Positions 51,908-59,451 of a DNA stretch of 64,000 nucleotides are shown here, one piece after another. A program made the translations under genes and the position numbers. Origin of the DNA: Bacteroidota bacterium (GTDB lineage Bacteria; Bacteroidota; Bacteroidia; Flavobacteriales_F; PHOS-HE28); NCBI GenBank assembly GCA_014584605.1, contig JACTMO010000042.1:1-64000 (forward strand), given 5' to 3'. Positions within the stretch are counted from its first letter, which is position 1. Every line of letters starts with the position of its first letter. The notes below the pieces were generated by a model. The model searched no databases, was not told the DNA's origin, and worked only from the letters and a program-made list of their open reading frames with translations.

Positions 51908-52617
51908 GCGCGGGGTTTGTGGGCCACGGCCATCAACCCGGTGATCATCGGCGCGCTCATCGGGTCGGGCAGGTGGTCGTGCCGTAGCAACCATCGCACC
52001 ACCGGCAGGGTGATGCGCTTGGTGAGGCTGCGTTTCCACCCGGGCATCGGGCGCCGCAGGGTCCACAGGCCGATCATCTGGGCCAGGCTCGCATCCCAAC
52101 CACCGAGAGGCCGTATGGCAAGGTCGGTGAAGCCCGCCCCTTCCAGCAGCCGACGCATGGCGAACGGGGTATACCGATACTCGTCGTACGGCACATCGTG
52201 GAGCGGCCACAGGAAAGGCACGGTGATGAAGAGGGGTGCTCCGGGCCGCAGGACGCGGAACACCTCATGCAACACAGCGGACGGATCGGGGCAGTGTTCG
52301 AGCACCTCGGTGGCCATCGCGCTGTCCACGCTCGCGGCCTCGAGCGGGATGCGTCGGCCGTCCCACGTCAGGTCGGGCCGCACCGATAAGTAACCTTTCA
52401 CCGCGTTGGCCTCCAGGTCCATGCCCAGGTATCGGTCCACCCTGGACGGGGGGGCGCTCAGGAGCGCGCGATAGGGCTGGACACCGCAGCCGATATCGAG
52501 GAAGGTACCGTGGAAGCGGTGCAGCTGGCTGCGCAAGGCCTGGCGGATCGACGTACGCACCGCGTACAGGTCCTGGGTGTCGGCCGTGAGCGGCAGGTTG
52601 AGGAAGGGATCGGCCAT
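51904..52617 (-). CDS. class I SAM-dependent methyltransferase
   Basis: A 237-aa protein. Motif I FLDIGCGVQPYRALL binds SAM, followed by YLGMDLEAN (acidic loop), TWDGRRIPLEAASVDSAMATEVLEHCPDPSAVLHEVFRVLRPGAPLFITVPFLWPLHDVPYDEYRYT. The P-F-x-x-x-H-D-x-P-x-D-(F/Y)-x-R-(Y/F)-T block is common in sugar-locus methyltransferases. It probably methylates a glycan residue or a terminal group; terminal methylation would suit an ABC-exported glycan. It is coupled by ATGA to the GT4 gene downstream. Confidence 0.88.
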   Translation of the reverse strand: MADPFLNLPLTADTQDLYAVRTSIRQALRSQLHRFHGTFLDIGCGVQPYRALLSAPPSRVDRYLGMDLEANAVKGYLSVRPDLTWDGRRIPLEAASVDSAMATEVLEHCPDPSAVLHEVFRVLRPGAPLFITVPFLWPLHDVPYDEYRYTPFAMRRLLEGAGFTDLAIRPLGGWDASLAQMIGLWTLRRPMPGWKRSLTKRITLPVVRWLLRHDHLPDPMSAPMITGLMAVAHKPRA

Positions 52618-52683
52618 CGGGCCGGAAAGTTCGGCATTGTGGCACGAAGCCCTCCACGCCGGCGGGCGGCTTTCCCGGCACGC

Positions 52684-53667
52684 TCAGGCCGTGGGCGCCG
52701 ACCGCACCGCGCCGAGGACCCGGGCCCAGCGCCTCCGGCCCAGGAAGTAGCGCGGCGCCTCGACCAGGGCCTGGCACCAGCGCCGCCGGTCCGTCCCGGT
52801 CATCGCCTGGCCGGTCACCTGGTCCAGGTGCTTGTCGCACAGGCCATCGATGTGGCTGCGCCAACGGCCCGCCGTCAGCCGGTCGAACCGCTGCCATTGC
52901 AGGATGCGCAGCCGGTGGATGTTGGTGCGCGCGAACAGGCCCCGCGACGAAAGGCCCTGCCCATGGCGCGTGTAATAGCTCAACAGCCCGTCCACCCTCC
53001 GCAGGGGGCCTTGTGCGGCGGCGCTGGCGTAGAACCACATGTCCCCGCTCCCGGCCTTCCATCCTTCCGCACCGGTGATCATGGCGCGGACCGCCGGGGT
53101 GTTGCGCCAGATGAAACTGCCGGGATGGAACGGGGCGCGAAGGCCCACCACCTGCTCGATGCCCATCCTTTCGGGCAGCTGGTCGCGCCAGGGATCCGTC
53201 AATGCACCGGACCCGTCCTTCACCGCGGTCTGGTGGTAGCTGCCCATGCACGCGGGATCGGCCTCCAGCAGGTCCACCTGGCGCTGTAGCTTCATGGGGT
53301 CGAGCCAGCCGTCGTCGCCGTCGATGAAGTGCACGTAGCGGCCACGGGCCATGGCGTACAGCCGCATGAAGTTGCGCCGCCCCGTGGGGCAGCCTTCGAT
53401 GCACCAGCGCCGGCCTTCACCCCAGTGATACACCATAATACGCGGATCTCCCGCCGTCACGCGGTCGCACACGCTCCCGGTGTCGTCGGTGGACCCGTCC
53501 TCGCCCACGAGCACCTCGAAGGGGAAGTCGGTGCGCTGGGCCTTGATGCTCTCCAGGCATCCGGCGATCCACGGACCGTGCTGGTACGTGCAGACCAGCA
53601 CCGAGACCAGAGGGTCCTTCACCGCCGGCCGCACGGTGGGAAGGGGCTCTTGGAAGGGGGCCATCAT
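52684..53667 (-). CDS. GT2 glycosyltransferase
   Basis: A 327-aa GT-A enzyme. VSVLVCTYQHGPWIAGCLESIKAQRTDFPFEVLVGEDGSTDDTGSVC is the subgroup start of GTs related to those that begin VSVxxxTYNHxxxI. RLYAMARGRYVHFIDGDDGWLDPMKLQRQVDLL carries the D-x-D (DGDD), and HPGSFIWRNT the acceptor-side motif. A weak -7-like CACCTTCG lies just upstream. A 66-bp gap separates it from the methyltransferase gene downstream; the gap has no further feature. Confidence 0.9.
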   Translation of the reverse strand: MMAPFQEPLPTVRPAVKDPLVSVLVCTYQHGPWIAGCLESIKAQRTDFPFEVLVGEDGSTDDTGSVCDRVTAGDPRIMVYHWGEGRRWCIEGCPTGRRNFMRLYAMARGRYVHFIDGDDGWLDPMKLQRQVDLLEADPACMGSYHQTAVKDGSGALTDPWRDQLPERMGIEQVVGLRAPFHPGSFIWRNTPAVRAMITGAEGWKAGSGDMWFYASAAAQGPLRRVDGLLSYYTRHGQGLSSRGLFARTNIHRLRILQWQRFDRLTAGRWRSHIDGLCDKHLDQVTGQAMTGTDRRRWCQALVEAPRYFLGRRRWARVLGAVRSAPTA

Positions 53668-53710
53668 GCGCCTGCGAAGGTGGCCACAAGATGCGACTTG
53701 GCCCTCCGAG

Positions 53711-53725
53711 CCGCTATCTTAGCGG
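53711..53725 (+). promoter_or_regulatory. palindrome overlapping a probable -7 box (TATCTTAG)
   Basis: CCGCTA-TCT-TAGCGG is a perfect 6-bp inverted repeat with a 3-base centre at 53711-53725. The -7-like TATCTTAG (53715-53722) lies inside it, 20 bp before the ATG of the hexapeptide acyltransferase. It could be an operator that blocks the promoter. Confidence 0.4.
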
Positions 53726-53742
53726 ACCAACACCCGGCATCC

Positions 53743-54330
53743 ATGGGCAACAACATCCTCGCGGACGACCTCCGCACGGGCGCCAACTTCAAGATCGGCC
53801 ATTTCACCATCATCGGCAAGGGCTGCGTGTTCGGCGACAACGTCACCATCGGTAGTCATGCGGTGATCGGCGACAACGTGCATCTGGGCGACGGCAGCGT
53901 GGTGGGCAACTACTGCGAGATCGGCAGCGGGCTCAGGGCGGGGAACCGCGTGGTCCTTCAGGGCCGCATCCGCACGGCCGAGGGCTGCGTGATCGAGGAC
54001 GAGGCCACGCTCAAGTACGGCACGATCCTCACCAGCAAGGTGCTGATCAAGAAGAAGGCCTTCCTGGGCCCCAACGTGATCACGCTGGGCAGCACGCACC
54101 TGCACGAGACCAAGCACGGCACGGTGATCGGCGAGCGCTGCTACATCGGCGCAGGCAGCAAGATCGCCGCCAGCGTGGCCATCGGTGACGACATCACGAT
54201 CGGCGCCATGGGCTTCGTGAACAAGGACCTCACCGAAAGTGGGATCTACGTCGGTGTGCCGGTGAAGCCCCTCCGGCAGAAGGACTACTGGAAGAGCAAG
54301 GACTTCGTGGAGGGCGGTTTCGAGCAGTAG
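53743..54330 (+). CDS. hexapeptide-repeat acyltransferase (left-handed beta-helix)
   Basis: A 195-aa protein. Contiguous hexapeptide turns run from NFKIGHFTIIGKGCVFGDNVTIGSHAVIGDNVHLG through IGSGLRAGNRVVLQGRI to IGAGSKIAASVAIGDDITIGAMGFVNKDL, ending with IYVGVPVKPLRQ. The H-L-H-E-T region after LGSTHLHE may carry the catalytic histidine. The family acetylates sugar nucleotides or glycans; WbbJ/WlbB-type enzymes that N-acetylate amino sugars are likely relatives. It is a single plus-strand gene between two minus-strand genes, 7 bp from the convergent LpxD-like gene, which belongs to the same functional set. Confidence 0.85.
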   Translation: MGNNILADDLRTGANFKIGHFTIIGKGCVFGDNVTIGSHAVIGDNVHLGDGSVVGNYCEIGSGLRAGNRVVLQGRIRTAEGCVIEDEATLKYGTILTSKVLIKKKAFLGPNVITLGSTHLHETKHGTVIGERCYIGAGSKIAASVAIGDDITIGAMGFVNKDLTESGIYVGVPVKPLRQKDYWKSKDFVEGGFEQ

Positions 54331-54337
54331 GCGGAGC

Positions 54338-55282
54338 TCATCGCTGCGGGCGGGGCATGCCGGAAGGCCGCTCCTTGTCCGGCATGCGCCTGGCGGGCAC
54401 CCCGGCCAGGATGGCGCCCGGTGCGGAGGAATCGCCGACCACGGCCGCGCCAACGCCCACGATCGTGGACTCGGCCAGCACAGTGTGCGGCCGGATGCTG
54501 CATCCGGCGCCCAGGAAGGAGCGCCCCCCGATGCGCACCGAACCTGCGATGCTCACATTGTTGGCCAGGTGGCAATGCGGCCCGAGCACGGCACTATGCC
54601 CGATCTTGCTCCCATGAGCCACCATGCATCCCTCGCCAATGGTGGTCTCCTCGTTGATCATCCCGCGGACCACCGTCACATCCGTGCCGATGAACACGTC
54701 GTCCCCGATGCGCACTCCACCCAACTGCGGCAGGACGATGCGCTTCCCGTCGGCGTCCCAGACCCAGGCCACGCCGGTGGCCCCGATGCAACTGTTGGGC
54801 TCGATCCGCACGCGCCTGCCGATCACCGAACCGTCCATCACCACCACATGGGCCTCCAACACGGTGCCCTCCCCGATCTCGCATGCGCCGATGACCGCGT
54901 AGGGCCCGATGTGAACACCCGGACCGATCACCGCATCCGGATCGATCACCGCCGTGGGATGCACGGAACCGGCCGGTTCTTCTCCGAACAGATGTGCACA
55001 GAGCCGATAGAAGGCGATCTGTACATCTCCTTCCGTGGCGATCGCGGAACAGGAAGCCGTGGAACGGGCCACCTCAGGCCGGCACATCACCACGGAGCCT
55101 TCCAGTGCATCGAACGGGCCAGGAGCATCACCGGTATAGTAGTAGAGCCCGTTCGGTTCCTTGTGCAGCAGGCTGCACACCTTGTTCACGGGCCGGGCCG
55201 GGCCGATCAGTTCGTGCCGAACGTCCAGTGCCCTCAGCGCCTTGAGCACCTGGTCCAGTGTGCAGCGGTTCCTGGTTCTCAT
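54338..55282 (-). CDS. LpxD-like N-acyltransferase of an amino sugar
   Basis: A 314-aa protein starting at ATG 55282. The N-terminal 90 residues form an LpxD-like uridine/ligand domain (..PVNKVCSLLHKEPNGLYYYTG.., SVVMCRPEV), and from SVHPTAVIDPDAVIGPGVHIGPYAVIGACEIGEGTVLEAH onward hexapeptide repeats continue to VSIAGSVRIGGRSFLGAGCSIRPHTVLAEST. The motif MVAHGSKIGHSAVLGPHCHLANNVSIAGSV has the conserved H-G-x-x-I-G-H catalytic region of LpxD. Its partner upstream is a DegT aminotransferase (31 bp gap), so together they should make and N-acylate an amino sugar rather than lipid A. Confidence 0.82.
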   Translation of the reverse strand: MRTRNRCTLDQVLKALRALDVRHELIGPARPVNKVCSLLHKEPNGLYYYTGDAPGPFDALEGSVVMCRPEVARSTASCSAIATEGDVQIAFYRLCAHLFGEEPAGSVHPTAVIDPDAVIGPGVHIGPYAVIGACEIGEGTVLEAHVVVMDGSVIGRRVRIEPNSCIGATGVAWVWDADGKRIVLPQLGGVRIGDDVFIGTDVTVVRGMINEETTIGEGCMVAHGSKIGHSAVLGPHCHLANNVSIAGSVRIGGRSFLGAGCSIRPHTVLAESTIVGVGAAVVGDSSAPGAILAGVPARRMPDKERPSGMPRPQR

Positions 55283-55313
55283 CTCGGGTCCGATCCTCTG
55301 GGCCGTCCGTCCC

Positions 55314-56444
55314 TCAGCGAAGCGTTCGGGACACGATCTCGCTGATCCGGTCGATCCAACTATCTTCCAGGTCATGGTACAACGGCAGGCACAATACGCG
55401 GGAAGCCACGTCCTCGGCCACGGGGCAGCTCCCGGCTCGGGCCACATAGGGAAGCGTGTTCAAGGCCGGATAGAAATAGCGCCGGGGCAGCACCCCGATC
55501 CTTCCCAGAGCCTCCACCACGGCGAGCAACCGGGCCTCCGACGGTAGTACAACGGGGAAATACGCATGGTTGTACACCGTTCCCTCAGGGACCGTTGCAC
55601 AACGCACCGGCACATCCGCGAGCAGCCCGGCATACCTCATCCATTGGTCGCGACGACGGTCCAGGACCTCCTCGAACCGGCGCAATACCAAAAGTCCCAT
55701 CGCCGCATGCATCTCACTGTTCTTGCCGTTGATCCCGGGGATGTGATGCACGTCGCCCACATGCCCGAACGCGCGCATCAGCCGCATGCGTTCATGGAGG
55801 GCATCGTCGTTGCAGGCCACCGAGCCGCCCTCCACCGTATGGAAGATCTTGGTGGCGTGAAAGCTGCAGGAGCTGACATCGCCGTACGACAGCAACGGTC
55901 GGCCCCGGAACATGGTTCCGAACGCATGTGCCGCATCGTAGATGACCTTGAGCCCATGGCGCTGTGCAATGCGTTCAATGGCATCCACGTCGCAAGGAAG
56001 GCCGTACACGTGCGTGGCGAGCACTGCCGTGGTCCGCGGGGTGATGGCCGCTTCGATCGCAGCCGGATCGATGTTGAAGCCGTCCGGGGCGATATCCGCG
56101 AAGACGGGCACACAGCGCTCCCACAGCACGGCCGTGGTGGAAGCCACGTAGCTGAACGGGGTGGTGATGACCTCGCCGTCAAGGTCCAGGGCCCGGATGG
56201 CGATCTGGAGGGTGATGGTACCGTTGCCCATCAGCAACACATGGCGCGTACCGTGGTACGGTAGCAGCGCCTGCTCCAGCTCCTGGCAGAGCGGTCCGTT
56301 ATTGGTCACCTGCCCACGGTCCCAGATACCTCGCAGCAGCTTCGCGTAGTCTTCGATCCCGGGCAGAAAGGTGCGGGTGACGAAAACCGACGGGACCGCG
56401 GGCTTCGAGCGCCCTTCCGTTCCATCCACCCGCCGCTCCCTCAT
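55314..56444 (-). CDS. DegT/DnrJ/EryC1/StrS sugar aminotransferase
   Basis: A 376-aa PLP enzyme. The first domain has YHGTRHVLLMGNGTITLQIAIRALDLDGEVITTPFSYVAS, then DGFNIDPAAIEAAITPRTTAVLATHVYG and VIYDAAHAFGT, with the catalytic lysine in SFHATKIFHTVEGG. NGKNSEMHAAMGLLVLRRFEEVLDRR is the dimer-contact region. It transaminates a keto sugar nucleotide. The -7 box TACATTTG at 56452-56459 lies 7 bp before the ATG. It and the LpxD-like gene form a two-gene unit, possibly acquired as one block. Confidence 0.93.
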   Translation of the reverse strand: MRERRVDGTEGRSKPAVPSVFVTRTFLPGIEDYAKLLRGIWDRGQVTNNGPLCQELEQALLPYHGTRHVLLMGNGTITLQIAIRALDLDGEVITTPFSYVASTTAVLWERCVPVFADIAPDGFNIDPAAIEAAITPRTTAVLATHVYGLPCDVDAIERIAQRHGLKVIYDAAHAFGTMFRGRPLLSYGDVSSCSFHATKIFHTVEGGSVACNDDALHERMRLMRAFGHVGDVHHIPGINGKNSEMHAAMGLLVLRRFEEVLDRRRDQWMRYAGLLADVPVRCATVPEGTVYNHAYFPVVLPSEARLLAVVEALGRIGVLPRRYFYPALNTLPYVARAGSCPVAEDVASRVLCLPLYHDLEDSWIDRISEIVSRTLR

Positions 56445-56451
56445 GATCGTT

Positions 56452-56459
56452 CAAATGTA
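56452..56459 (-). promoter_or_regulatory. -7 promoter box TACATTTG
   Basis: Minus-strand TACATTTG lies 7 bp before the aminotransferase ATG at 56444, in the 36-bp gap behind the sulfotransferase gene. Confidence 0.65.
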
Positions 56460-56480
56460 CATGGATGGCCTCCGCGTGCA

Positions 56481-57284
56481 TCACCGCCCCTCCCGGAGGT
56501 CCAGGGGTTCCCCGAGCACCTCGTCCAGCTCGCGCAGATGCGGGGCGTAGTAGGCGCGCAGGCGCTCCTCCAGCGCCGCGTCCACGGGTTCGGCATAGGC
56601 CCGCACGTTGGCCTTCACCTCGCGGATGCGATCGGGGAAGAGGCCGGGGTCCAGCCCCGCAGCCCCGGCGATACGGCGCAGCACCGCCTCCGGTGATGCT
56701 TTCAGCTCCGGGTAGCCGATGATGAGCACACGGTCGCGGCCGAAGAGGCTGAAGTAGCGCTCCACCTGCGGGGCGTAGTGGCCGCGGGCGAGATAGCCGA
56801 AGGGCGGCGGGTCGGCCAGTTCGTCGGCCATGGCCTCGGCGAAGGAGCGCGGGTCGTACAGGTGCGCGTAGCGCGGATGGGCCTGGAACTGGTGGAACAT
56901 GTTCCAGTCGGAGCGGGCGCGCTTCACCGGGTCGCGCAGCACGGCCACGATCTGCGCGCCGGGCAGGTGCCTGCGGATGCGCCCGGCCGCGGCCGGACGG
57001 TAGAGGTAGTTGGGCGTGGCGTCCAGGGTGGCCCAGCCCGATCCGCGCAAGGGGCGGAGGGGCAGCATGCGGCGGTAGTGCGCCATGCCCAGGGCGTAGG
57101 TGTTGTCGTTGCCGAAGAAGGTGAGCTCCTTCTCCACGGGGGCGATCACCCGGGGGTGGCGCACCAGCATGCTGAACAGCGCCGAGGTGCCGGCCTTCTG
57201 CGCCCCCACGATCACGATGGAGGGCAGCAGGCGCGGCCGGAGCGGTGCGGCCAACCTCTTGGCCAGCTGGAACAAGCTGCTCAT
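56481..57284 (-). CDS. PAPS-dependent sulfotransferase
   Basis: A 267-aa protein starting at ATG 57284. The 5'-phosphosulfate loop is SIVIVGAQKAGTSALFSML, and the 3'-phosphate region is IVAVLRDPVKRARSDWNMFHQF with the conserved R-D-P. LTFFGNDNTYALGMAHYRRML corresponds to the acceptor loop, and VLIIGYPELKASPEAVLRRI closes the core. It resembles heparan-type N/O-sulfotransferases. A sulfated glycan is thus likely. Translation is coupled to the Wzt gene (ATGA). No PAPS-synthesis genes are in the window. Confidence 0.9.
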   Translation of the reverse strand: MSSLFQLAKRLAAPLRPRLLPSIVIVGAQKAGTSALFSMLVRHPRVIAPVEKELTFFGNDNTYALGMAHYRRMLPLRPLRGSGWATLDATPNYLYRPAAAGRIRRHLPGAQIVAVLRDPVKRARSDWNMFHQFQAHPRYAHLYDPRSFAEAMADELADPPPFGYLARGHYAPQVERYFSLFGRDRVLIIGYPELKASPEAVLRRIAGAAGLDPGLFPDRIREVKANVRAYAEPVDAALEERLRAYYAPHLRELDEVLGEPLDLREGR

Positions 57285-58564
57285 GTCGCCTGGTCCATGG
57301 GTCCGATGCTCCAGCTGAGCCGCGGGCGCACCAGACCGGCCTGCCTGCCGAACCAGGCCCCGCGGCGTTCGCCCGCGTGCACGGTGAAGCTCAGCACGCG
57401 TTCGGTGATGAAGTGCAGGCGCGCCCCGCGGAAGGCCGTGACCACCACGTGGTAGCTGCCTTCGTTCAGCAGGTCGCCGGGGATGCGGCATTCCACCTCG
57501 AAGCGACCGTGCGGCACCGGGGGGCGGTCGGTGCCGGCGTCGGCCTGGGTGCTGGCGAAGAGCACCAGGTCGTGGTCGTTGAGCACGCGGAGGCCGATGT
57601 TGAGGTCGTCGTCCTTGACCCCGATGTTCTCCAGGCCGATGCGGATGCCGAAGGGGCTGCGCATGGTGAGCGGGGCGCCCGGGTCCTGGGGCAGCACCGC
57701 CGCGTGGGTGAGGCGCACCAGGTCGGTGCCCGGGCCTTCGCCGGGCGCCCAGGCCACCTCGTCGCCGCTCTGGGCGTAGGAACCCAGGTAGGCGGCCACC
57801 ACCTCCTCGGGCGGGCCATCGGCCGCCACACGCCCGGCATCGATCCACACCACGCGCGAACACAGGCTGAGCACGGCGGTCATGTTGTGGCTCACGAACA
57901 GGATGGTGCGCCCGCTGGAGCTCACGTCCTTCATCTTGCCCAGGCACTTGCGCTGGAACTCCGCATCGCCCACGGCGAGCACCTCGTCCACGATCAGGAT
58001 CTCCGGTTCCAGGTGGGCGGCCACGGCGAAGCCCAGGCGCACCTTCATGCCCGAGCTGTACCGCTTCACCGGGGTGTCGATGTGGTGCTCGATGCCGCTG
58101 AAGGCGATGATCTCATCGAGCTTGGCGGCGATCTCGCGGCGCTGCATGCCGAGGATGGCGCCGTTGAGGTGGATGTTCTCCCGGCCGGTGAGGTCGGGAT
58201 GGAAGCCGGTGCCCACCTCCAGCAGGCTGGCCACGCGGCCTTTCATGCGGATGCGGCCCTGCGTGGGCGTGGTGATGCGCGAGAGCAGCTTCAGCAGGGT
58301 GCTCTTGCCGGCGCCGTTGCGGCCGATGATGCCCAGCACCTCGCCCTCGCGCAACCGGAAGGACACCCCGCAGAGCGCATGGAAGGTGCGGCCCTGTGCG
58401 CGCCCGGGCGAGGCCGTGTCCACCGGGGCATCGGGGTCGGGCCGGCCGCGCAGGCGGGCCCAACCGCGGCGCAGCTCATCGGCGATGGTACCGCCGCCGA
58501 TGGCGCCCAGGCGGTAGCTCTTGCCCAGGTCCTCCACGCTGATCACCACCGGTCCCTGGCTCAT
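57281..58564 (-). CDS. wzt: ABC transporter ATP-binding subunit for polysaccharide export, with C-terminal glycan-recognition domain
   Basis: A 427-aa protein. The ATPase domain has Walker A GIIGRNGAGKSTLLKLL, the Q-loop region, signature YSSGMKVRLGFAVA, Walker B ILIVDEVLAVGD and H-loop FVSHNM. A loop rich in proline and aspartate (RLRGRPDPDAPVDTASPG) is inserted before HALCGVSF. From about 265 to the end, a beta-rich domain (FGIRIGLENIGVKDDDLNIGLRVL, GRFEVECRIPGDLLNEGSYHVVVTAFRGARLHFI) matches the Wzt_C module that recognises chain-terminating groups before export. It pairs with the Wzm gene (ATGA). Confidence 0.93.
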   Translation of the reverse strand: MSQGPVVISVEDLGKSYRLGAIGGGTIADELRRGWARLRGRPDPDAPVDTASPGRAQGRTFHALCGVSFRLREGEVLGIIGRNGAGKSTLLKLLSRITTPTQGRIRMKGRVASLLEVGTGFHPDLTGRENIHLNGAILGMQRREIAAKLDEIIAFSGIEHHIDTPVKRYSSGMKVRLGFAVAAHLEPEILIVDEVLAVGDAEFQRKCLGKMKDVSSSGRTILFVSHNMTAVLSLCSRVVWIDAGRVAADGPPEEVVAAYLGSYAQSGDEVAWAPGEGPGTDLVRLTHAAVLPQDPGAPLTMRSPFGIRIGLENIGVKDDDLNIGLRVLNDHDLVLFASTQADAGTDRPPVPHGRFEVECRIPGDLLNEGSYHVVVTAFRGARLHFITERVLSFTVHAGERRGAWFGRQAGLVRPRLSWSIGPMDQAT

Positions 58565-59442
58565 ACGATGTCGGCGAAGGAGCGCTCCACCTTGTTGAAG
58601 GTCATCATCCCCACCAGCAGCACCACCGCGGTGACGGCCGCGGAGTACGCCAGCCCGTCCCAGGGCACCGCGCCGCCGAAGAGCATGGCGCGGAAGGCCT
58701 CGATCACGGCGGTCATGGGGTTGAGCTCGAACACGCGCAGCAGGGTGGGGAACTTCTGCAGGCGGCTCAGGGGCAGGATCACGGGGCTGGCGTACATCAG
58801 CAGCTGCACGCCGAAGCCCACCAGGAAGCTGAGGTCGCGGTACTTGGTGGTGGCCGCCGAGATGAGGATGCCGGTGCCCAGGCCGAGCGCGCCCATCAGC
58901 AGCACCAGCAGCGGCAGGCCCAGCAGCTGCGGCCCGGGCGACCAGGCCATGCCGCCGGCGAGGGCGTAGCCGGCGATCATCACCGCCAGGGCGACGAACT
59001 GCACCAGGAAGGTGAAGCCGTTGCTGAGGGTGGTGCTGATGGGCATCACCAGGCGCGGGAAATAGACCTTGGTCATCACGTGCGCGCCGCCGGTGAGGGT
59101 GCGCGAGGTCTTGGTGACCTGGCCGCTGAAGAAGAACCAGGGCACCAGGCCGGACATGTAGAACAGGGGGCCGGGCATGCCGGGCGGCGCCAGGCCTGCG
59201 GCCTTGCCGAAGACCAGCGCGAAGGTGAAGGTGGTGATCAGGGGCTGCAACAGCACCCAGAGGGGCCCGAGCAGCGTCTGGGCGTACACGGTGACGATGT
59301 CGCGCCGGGTGAGCAGCAGCACCAGGTCGCGGTAGCGCCAGAGCTCGCGGAGGTCGATGGCGAGCAACGAGCGCTGCGGGCCGATCTCGGTGGTGAAGCC
59401 GCCCTCGGGGTCCGGAGCGGTCGCGTTGGGGATCGCGCTCAT
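58561..59442 (-). CDS. wzm: ABC transporter permease for polysaccharide export
   Basis: A 293-aa ABC-2 type permease. A cytosolic N-terminal helix (LAIDLRELWRYRDLVLLLTRRDIVTVYAQT) is followed by six membrane segments, including LLGPLWVLLQPLITTFTFALVFG, FVQFVALAVMIAGYALAGG, LGLPLLVLLMGALGLGTGILI and the last FNKVER tail. LGPLWVLLQPL and YRDLSFLVGFGVQLLMYASPVI are standard Wzm sequences. It translocates undecaprenyl-linked glycan to the periplasm with Wzt. It lies 9 bp after the Wzc-like gene in one operon. Confidence 0.93.
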   Translation of the reverse strand: MSAIPNATAPDPEGGFTTEIGPQRSLLAIDLRELWRYRDLVLLLTRRDIVTVYAQTLLGPLWVLLQPLITTFTFALVFGKAAGLAPPGMPGPLFYMSGLVPWFFFSGQVTKTSRTLTGGAHVMTKVYFPRLVMPISTTLSNGFTFLVQFVALAVMIAGYALAGGMAWSPGPQLLGLPLLVLLMGALGLGTGILISAATTKYRDLSFLVGFGVQLLMYASPVILPLSRLQKFPTLLRVFELNPMTAVIEAFRAMLFGGAVPWDGLAYSAAVTAVVLLVGMMTFNKVERSFADIV

Positions 59443-59451
59443 GGCACGGGT

